From CAYZWU01 sp964482235 (GTDB taxonomy: Bacteria; Planctomycetota; B15-G4; CAYZWU01), in the NCBI GenBank assembly GCA_964482235.1, contig CAYZWU010000009.1, positions 98,481 through 162,480 on the forward strand: a stretch of DNA of 64,000 bases, read 5' to 3'. A program made the translations under genes and the position numbers. The notes under the pieces are model-generated. The model was not told the DNA's origin, did no database searches, and saw only the letters and a list, made by a program, of their open reading frames with translations. Positions 61,422 to 64,000 of the stretch are shown here, one piece after another. Positions within the stretch are counted from its first letter, which is position 1. Each line of letters starts with the position of its first letter.

Positions 61422-63857
61422 ATGCGTCGTGTCCTGGTCTTGTTTCTGGCGGCTCTTCTTTCTTCCGTCGGATATTCGGCTGTCATCTACGTGCCGGACG
61501 ACTTCAGCACCATCCAAGAGGCGATCAACGCAGCCAGAGATGGCGACACTGTCATCGTGAGGCCGGGAACCTATGTCGAGAACATCGACTTCCTCGGGAA
61601 GGCCATTGCCGTGACGAGTGAGGTGGGACCCGAGGTCACGACCATTGATGGGGATCAGGCGGGGAGTGTTGTAACCTTTTCGCCTGACTCGGACGTACCG
61701 CCCACCATCGAGGGTTTCATGCTGACAAACGGCCTGGCATCCCGAGGCGGCGGCATCTCATGCCAGTCAAGCAATCCTTCCATCGACAACTGCATCATCG
61801 AGAACAACGGCACATTCGACGGAGCCGACGGATCAGGAGGTTCGCCAGGTGAACCCGGGGGAAACGGGGGCGGCATTTTCGCCGACCCGTTCAGCTCGAT
61901 CGTGGTTTCCGGTTCCACAATAACAGGCAACTGGACCGGGGATGGTGGCGAAAGCCGGTGGAAGCGGGCTTATGAAGGAGGCGATGGGGGATCGGGCGGC
62001 GGGATCTTCTGTTCGGCCGCGACAATCACAGATTCGATTATCTCGGGAAACCGGACCGGCAATGGCGGATACGGCGGGCACTATGGTGGTCAAGGGGGGC
62101 GAGGCGGCGGTCTGTTCTGCAGCGAGGCCGTTCTGATCCGGTGCACGGTTTCGGGTAACACGACGGGAAAAGGCGGGTGGGGCTACGAGGAGGCTGGTGA
62201 CGGTGGGCATGGAGGAGGGATATTCTGTGAAGGTGATTCGCTTACCGTGATGGATTGTCTCATCCAGTCGAATGCAGCTGGCTCGGGGGGAAACAGTCGG
62301 GAGAGGACGTGGGAGCCAGGTGTGGGAGGAAATGGAGGAGGGATATGCTGTATTTCCCTGTACTGCCGCACATCCATCATCACGGAAAACAGGGCAGGAA
62401 ATGGTGGGGGGGGTGCCGTGTCTGACGGCGCCTCGGGAGGTTTTGGCGGTGGAATATACTGTTCCGATGCCGATCTGGTGGATTGCACTGTCTCGTACAA
62501 TAGATCGGGTAATGGTGGAGGTGGTGACTATATTGACGAGGGAGGTGGTCACGGCGGAGGTGTGTTCTGCAGCGATATGTCTTCGATCTCGTCTTGCACG
62601 TTTAGCGGCAACGAAACAGGAAACGGGAGATATGCTAATCTCATTGCCGGAGACGGAGGAGACGGCGGCGGAGCCTATCTGGCGGGGACAGGACCGCATG
62701 TGATCTCTAGCTGTCACTTCATCGATAACTCAACAGGAGTTGGTGGAGGCGATGACGTCAGCGTTTACGGTGGAGACGGCGGTGATGGCGGTGGTGTTCA
62801 CTGCATCGGTTCTTCAACAACGATCTTGAGCTCTTTCTTTTCCGGAAATGAAACAGGCCGAGGTAGTTGCTCAGGCTATGGGCAGCCTGGGCGCGGGGGA
62901 CATGGTGGGGGCGTCCAGGGATCGGACGCCGTTTTGTCTTGCTGTCGCTTCTACAGCAACAGAACCGGGAACGGGCCTGAATGTCAAATGGATGAGGGAG
63001 GCCTGGGCGGCGACGGCGCAGGATTGCACGTGCGGTCGTCACACGTGGTAAACTGTGTTGTTGCTGCAAATGTCACCGGCGATGGCGGTAGCTCAAGCTG
63101 GGCTGCAGGAGGTGACGGCGGGAACGGTGCAGGGATGGATGTGGATTCCTCCACTATTATCAACTGTACTTTCCATGGCAACCGTTGCGGCGAGGGCGGG
63201 TCAGGCAGTCCAGCCGGCAACACCGGCGTCGGAGGTGGGATTCGGACGTCGTCTGATCAGGTGTGCAACAGCATCTTCTGGAACAATAGTCCCGAGCAGA
63301 TAAACGGATCCGGTACTGTCGTCTCCTACTCGGACGTCGAAGGAGGCTGGCCCGGAACGGGTAATATAGACGCCGATCCTCTTTTCATCGATCCAGCCAA
63401 GGACGATTGCCACATCCCCTTCGACTCACCTTGCCGCTCGGCTGGAGACCGAAATGCGCAGAACCTTCCCGACACCGACTTCGAGGGTGATCCTCGCACC
63501 GGTCTCTTCGCCTTTCCCGACATGGGCGCTGATGAGTTCCACACTCACTTTTACGTGAACGGAACGGTATCGAACGGCGGCAGCGCCACAGGCGTCATCA
63601 TAGGATGGCCGAATACGAATCCTGTCATGCTGATCTCGGGTTCTGGCGTCCTTCCACATCCCGATCCGACTCCTTTCGGCGACTTCTGGCTCATGCCGCC
63701 GTGGGAGCATCGCGTGCACTTACACTCCATGTCGGATGAAGGTGTGCACATCATCGAGCGGGTCATCTCAACCGGCCTGCCTCCTGGAACGCAGGTTCCG
63801 CTTCAGGCTCTCGTGGGGACAGAGCTCAGCAATTTATGTGTGGTGACCGTCGAATAG
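61422..63857 (+). CDS. Gly-rich right-handed beta-helix exported protein
   Basis: This 811-aa protein has a signal peptide (about residues 1-20), then the start of a pectate-lyase-like beta-helix: IYVPDDFSTIQEAINAARDG and DTVIVRPGTYVENIDFLGKA. About ten imperfect units of 40-45 residues follow, each with a turn such as GGDGGSGGGIFCS, a strand (ITDSIISGNRTGNGG), and often an Asn-x-Thr-Gly signature. The C-terminus is a compact beta domain ending LCVVTVE. Such proteins are surface structures or polysaccharide-binding/cleaving proteins; no catalytic residues are evident. GAGGG is 7 nt before the ATG. Confidence 0.8.
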   Translation: MRRVLVLFLAALLSSVGYSAVIYVPDDFSTIQEAINAARDGDTVIVRPGTYVENIDFLGKAIAVTSEVGPEVTTIDGDQAGSVVTFSPDSDVPPTIEGFMLTNGLASRGGGISCQSSNPSIDNCIIENNGTFDGADGSGGSPGEPGGNGGGIFADPFSSIVVSGSTITGNWTGDGGESRWKRAYEGGDGGSGGGIFCSAATITDSIISGNRTGNGGYGGHYGGQGGRGGGLFCSEAVLIRCTVSGNTTGKGGWGYEEAGDGGHGGGIFCEGDSLTVMDCLIQSNAAGSGGNSRERTWEPGVGGNGGGICCISLYCRTSIITENRAGNGGGGAVSDGASGGFGGGIYCSDADLVDCTVSYNRSGNGGGGDYIDEGGGHGGGVFCSDMSSISSCTFSGNETGNGRYANLIAGDGGDGGGAYLAGTGPHVISSCHFIDNSTGVGGGDDVSVYGGDGGDGGGVHCIGSSTTILSSFFSGNETGRGSCSGYGQPGRGGHGGGVQGSDAVLSCCRFYSNRTGNGPECQMDEGGLGGDGAGLHVRSSHVVNCVVAANVTGDGGSSSWAAGGDGGNGAGMDVDSSTIINCTFHGNRCGEGGSGSPAGNTGVGGGIRTSSDQVCNSIFWNNSPEQINGSGTVVSYSDVEGGWPGTGNIDADPLFIDPAKDDCHIPFDSPCRSAGDRNAQNLPDTDFEGDPRTGLFAFPDMGADEFHTHFYVNGTVSNGGSATGVIIGWPNTNPVMLISGSGVLPHPDPTPFGDFWLMPPWEHRVHLHSMSDEGVHIIERVISTGLPPGTQVPLQALVGTELSNLCVVTVE

Positions 63858-63863
63858 CAGTGC

Positions 63864-63901
63864 ACCAAAAAAAGAAACTCCCTGCACGTCCATGCAGGGA
63901 G
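63864..63901 (-). terminator. Rho-independent terminator of the truncated tRNA-Lys
   Basis: On the minus strand CTCCCTGCA / TGCAGGGAG (9 bp, loop TGGACG, 63901-63878) is followed by TTTCTTTTTTT. It lies 6 bp past the tRNA CCA end. On the plus strand no T tract follows. Confidence 0.85.
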
Positions 63902-63907
63902 AATATC

Positions 63908-63957
63908 TGGTGCCCCCTCCAGGATTCGAACCCGGGACCCGCGGATTAAGAATCCGC
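63908..63957 (-). tRNA. tRNA-Lys(CTT) 3' half (5' half missing)
   Basis: The minus strand holds an intact anticodon arm (GCGGA-TTCTTAA-TCCGC, anticodon CTT), variable loop, T arm with TTCGAAT, the 3' acceptor strand AGGGGGC, discriminator A and encoded CCA. The 5' acceptor GCCCCCT and D arm are absent upstream; only a weak GCCCTCC directly before the anticodon arm could pair. This looks like an attachment-site remnant rather than a working tRNA gene. Confidence 0.7.
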
Positions 63958-64000
63958 TGCGGGAGGGCCTGCCCGAAACTCCTCAAGGTGTTTCAAAAGA

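Noticed and set aside
1..64000. CRISPR arrays, insertion sequences and integrases
   Set aside because: No spaced direct repeats of CRISPR type and no transposase or integrase motif were seen. The 25-bp repeats are tandem without spacers.

Overview
This is a 64-kb, GC-rich bacterial chromosome segment with about 48 protein genes, no rRNA and no intact tRNA. Outer-membrane traits point to a Gram-negative cell: a TonB/ExbB/ExbD system with a TonB-dependent receptor, LPS-core type enzymes, many lipobox proteins and FabZ. The family mix suggests the PVC group (Planctomycetota or a close deep lineage): a Minf_1886-like protein, MJ0042-type zinc ribbons joined to membrane anchors, a DUF6677-like membrane protein, a FGE-domain fusion and Gly-rich exported proteins. 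This placement is an inference from families, not a phylogeny.

Layout. 0-3.2 kb: tail of an unknown gene, the Minf_1886-like gene, and two minus-strand zinc-ribbon/TM proteins. 3.4-9.2 kb: uvrB-uvrC on plus, then convergent fabZ with an anchored carboxypeptidase-regulatory-like protein; unusual 25-bp palindromic tandem repeats sit at the 3' ends of both uvrB and fabZ. 9.3-16 kb: membrane-inserted alkaline-phosphatase-superfamily protein, a small protein with a probable ATT start, lon and a lipoprotein. 16-16.6 kb: a non-coding gap with two long perfect hairpins whose loops are related. 16.6-24 kb: LPS-type GT9 and KdkA-like kinase, a ParB-like/SPL-like radical SAM pair, a HEAT lipoprotein, small membrane proteins and dprA. 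24-29 kb: TonB-dependent receptor, tonB, exbB, exbD and an exported partner. 29-34 kb: PilZ protein, a two-TM protein, a C26 peptidase, folC, and a small gene with a 24-codon leader ORF. 34-41 kb: two adjacent giant transporter-like/spermidine-synthase-like/TPR fusion proteins. 41-47 kb: carbonic anhydrase, then a minus-strand run rsmD, flgM-like, recN, manA, rluB-like.

46.9-63.9 kb is an accessory-looking plus-strand run of envelope proteins: an FHA-TM-VWA protein, a 1338-aa Gly-rich lipoprotein, a further lipoprotein, a FlgO/DUF4384-like lipoprotein, a secreted caspase-TPR-FGE fusion, another Gly-lipobox lipoprotein and a Gly-rich beta-helix protein. The caspase fusion with its DUF4384 neighbour and the upstream FHA-VWA protein is the best candidate for an undescribed system. 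The window ends in the 3' half of a tRNA-Lys gene with its terminator, which looks like the edge of an integrated element lying beyond the window.
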